Assembly (NCBI GenBank): GCA_021613375.1
Contig: CM038711.1
Span: 20,793,694 to 20,857,693 of the forward strand
Length of the DNA: 64,000 bases
Direction of reading: 5' to 3'
From: Megaleporinus macrocephalus
Lineage: Eukaryota; Chordata; Actinopteri; Characiformes; Anostomidae
Shown here: positions 61,401 to 64,000 of the stretch, piece after piece
Layout of the letters: each line of letters begins with the position of its first letter
Position numbering within the stretch: the first letter of the stretch is position 1
Notes under the pieces: model-generated
Told to the model about the DNA's origin: nothing
Seen by the model: the letters and a program-made list of their open reading frames with translations, nothing else
Database searches by the model: none
Program-made: the position numbers and the translations under genes

Positions 61401-64000
61401 TCTGAGCTCAAGTACCACTGAACACTACCATCAGCACAGGGAGGAGTACTGTCTGCTTCATTCTACCATAAATCATCAACAGCTTATTCAACCATGGCAG
61501 TTTATTCAATCTCTTCTTATGGCCTGTGAGTCTTTACTGGATCTGTCCAATTCTAGCTCTTATCAAAAGCGATGCACATTTTCTCACAGGCGTGCATACT
61601 CAGTCACAGAACTGCTCAGCACTGCAGACATGCACCCTGCAGCTGGGTTTTAAGTTCAGCTCCCAGTTGTGCCATGTGCCAAGGGTCATCACAGATGTCC
61701 CCTTCCAAGCACACAGAGAAATGACTGCACGCTGCATGGTCAGTAGTTTGGAAGATTTAGTGTCAGGCTTCAAATTCACTGCAGAAGGTGCATGCACCCC
61801 ATCCCCCACCCCCCGTCAGACTAGCAGCACTATTGTGCAATATGGGAGAGATTTGCAACACGGAGAACTGACCATGAAGAAGAAGAAAACGAGACTATGT
61901 TGAACAAGAAAAAATTAAAAAGAAATGCTTCCAAGATGAATGTGAATTTAAAGTGTTAGTTGTACATTGCAGCCAAATACATGTAAGAGCAAAACAAAGA
62001 CAGCAAAGAAGTGTCTTAGTTTGTCTAACTACGTTTGTCCATATTTTTTCTCTTCTGGACTGAGGACTTTAGGACAGCAAAGGACAAAGATTAAGGTTGG
62101 GTGACATGGAAAAACGCTAACATAGTAATACCTTAAAATTTGTATATGTCTGTGCAATATGTGCAGTTCTGTAAGGTATAATAATAATATTTTTTTCTGA
62201 GCATCAGTACTTCTAGAACAGTACTTGTTACTATAAAATGATTGGATATCAGTCCATTTGCCACTGTTGCATATTCATTAATTGTTTGATTTTTTCGGCT
62301 CTTAGATAAAAATAGTTCATTTCTGTAAATGCTGAATCGATACTGGACATCTGTAATTGTTTGTTGAATGATGAGTTAAAATTATTAACATGAAAGGTGA
62401 ATGTGCACACAACTTCTAAGACTGAATGCTAAATGTTAAAAACACATAATAGTTCGAGTAGTGCTGATGATATACTCAGAAAAGACTATTGTGATGCCGT
62501 TTATCAACATTTAACACATCATCATATTTCCCCTCCATTTGAGATGCTTCATTACAAAGTAATTCACCTACTGTCTATTAGGTTTAACAACTAACTGATG
62601 TGCAGGAACACAAAGTAATGATCCATTCCGCATCTCCGTATTACTACTGAGAACAGAGAGAGGTGAAGGCTACACAGTGCTCTTCAGAGAAAGGATGGCA
62701 TTCTGCTTAAGCGGCATAGTGCAGGCTCCTCTTGTTTAACAGAGAGGAAGGAAACAGCTTGCCTAAATGTCGTCTTAATTGGCTAGTATACTGGCAGCTG
62801 CTTCAACACCGTCTGTCCCCTTCTCACTAGAGCGTGCTCCGTTAGAAATGGGCTGCTCCTTTAGCAACTCAGCGCTGTCCACACTGCAAAAAAAGTGCTT
62901 TGCCATACTCTTATCTGAGTGTGCGAGACAGGACTACTGGCATGCAGGACACATCGAAAATGAAGCTGACTGCAGACTATAAAACGAGACATAAATTAAT
63001 TAATCTACTAATAGAATTTGACCATTTTATGAATAATAGCTTTTGGCTCCTTTTCTGATGCCAGCATCTAATTGCATCTGAGTATCTGATGATAATCTTC
63101 CATGATTTTGTTAGATATGTCCTTAAGTTTGAGGTCAAACTAATGTATTGCCCAAAAATGTCAATGAACCCATACATGGACCAGTGAGTATTGGCTGATT
63201 TGCATAATGCTGAGTGGGGAGATTATTAGCTATGTTAGCATTTCTTGGGTGAACTTGTCCTTCAGGTGTCGGTCAAATTACACATTACAGGAGTCTTTTA
63301 CTTTAAAATAGCTCATTAAATCTTACAGGAATTACCCAATTATAAAGCACAGCTTAACGACAATACTGAAGAAAACCACATCAACAAAAATAATTAGATA
63401 AATAAATATAAAGCTACTACCTACTAATTCACATGATGCCACTTAGATGATGCTAACAGGTCATTCACGTCTATTTTGACATGCATTCCAAATACATAAA
63501 TCCACAGTGCTGCAGAGTTTAGCATTCCACCTTACCTAACAAATCTGATACACCTCATCAACTAATTAGCCAAGCCGTAATTGGTTTAGTCCAAAAGCTG
63601 CAATTCAAAAGCTCTAAAAGCTGTGATCTAGGTGGACTGCATTTCTGGACCGGTATGTCCTTGAATACAGCCTACATTTATACAAATTACGAGAACGCTG
63701 CCAGAGTATCCTTCATAGTCTTCTTTCACCAATAATGCTTTGTGCACATGTCTGAAATGCGTTGTCCATATACATATAAATATGGCATATTATAAATATG
63801 ACAATGACTCTTGACTGTTGAGCAAAGTGTTACATCAAGCAACAAAAAAAGAAAGATTTGCAAATCATTGTTTCTTTTTTGTAAAGTCTGTATATCATTC
63901 ACATCAATGTTTTGCTTGGCAGCTTATCGTTCATATTAACAGTATTTGCATTTTACATGCTGACTTCTCTGCGATTATGTGACAAAACAGTTCCTTTTTG
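58494..64000. other. Right end of window, no recognised exon
   Basis: The hydin segments that should precede the LPVYGLLQP exon were looked for on the minus strand and not found. A Glu/Gly-rich patch at about 59780-59860 (minus) has an acceptor-like start but no family match. A short local duplication with GTTAGTGGTGTTCCAG lies at 59590-59650. A 125-codon plus frame at 61526-61903 is unrecognised. Confidence 0.5.

Noticed and set aside
61369..61903. Plus-strand frames of 94 and 125 codons as a gene's last exon
   Set aside because: No recognised domain, two overlapping frames of similar length, and no clear upstream acceptor.
1..64000. CRISPR arrays, operons, bacterial-type elements, tRNA or rRNA genes
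   Set aside because: Split genes and fish transposons show a vertebrate nuclear locus; no such arrays or RNA genes were seen by eye.

Overview
This window looks like nuclear DNA of a ray-finned (teleost) fish. The evidence is vertebrate-style short exons in long introns, plus debris of transposon families common in fish: Tc1/mariner fragments, BED-finger hAT copies, a SINE/LINE2-type tail, a LINE 3' end with an (ATTCT)n tail, a Ty3/gypsy remnant and several MITEs. I cannot name the species. Every gene I recognise is hydin, which encodes a giant ciliary protein of the axonemal central-pair apparatus built from ASH/MSP-like beta-sandwich repeats. All hydin exons lie on the minus strand. Comparisons with human HYDIN are from memory, not from an alignment.

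Layout, in minus-strand (5'->3') order. (1) 58.5-41.2 kb holds a block of exons from the MIDDLE of hydin, including the split P-loop exon pair of the adenylate-kinase-like region. It is followed by one lone exon from near the C-terminus, which ends 4 bp before a short telomere-like repeat. (2) 41.2-31.8 kb is spacer with MITEs, a Tc1 fragment, a local duplication and a CpG island at 36.3-37.35 kb whose gene I do not recognise. (3) 31.6-0.1 kb holds a promoter with an RFX X-box, a non-coding first exon and 19 coding exons of the START of hydin (992 codons from the ATG). These are open, phase-compatible at every junction, and continue beyond the left edge.

The main point is that hydin is present in the wrong order. 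The middle block lies upstream of the N-terminal block. The middle block has at least four exons that each need one extra base to stay open, a lost splice donor, phase breaks where linker exons should be, and a jump of roughly two thousand residues. The 19 N-terminal exons show no such damage. The simplest reading is a functional hydin starting at 31.2 kb and running left out of the window, preceded by a partial, decaying hydin copy. An assembly error (misplaced contig, unpolished long-read indels) is the main alternative and is testable.

The rest is intronic or intergenic sequence of repeats and unassigned DNA. 58.5-64 kb contains no exon I can recognise.
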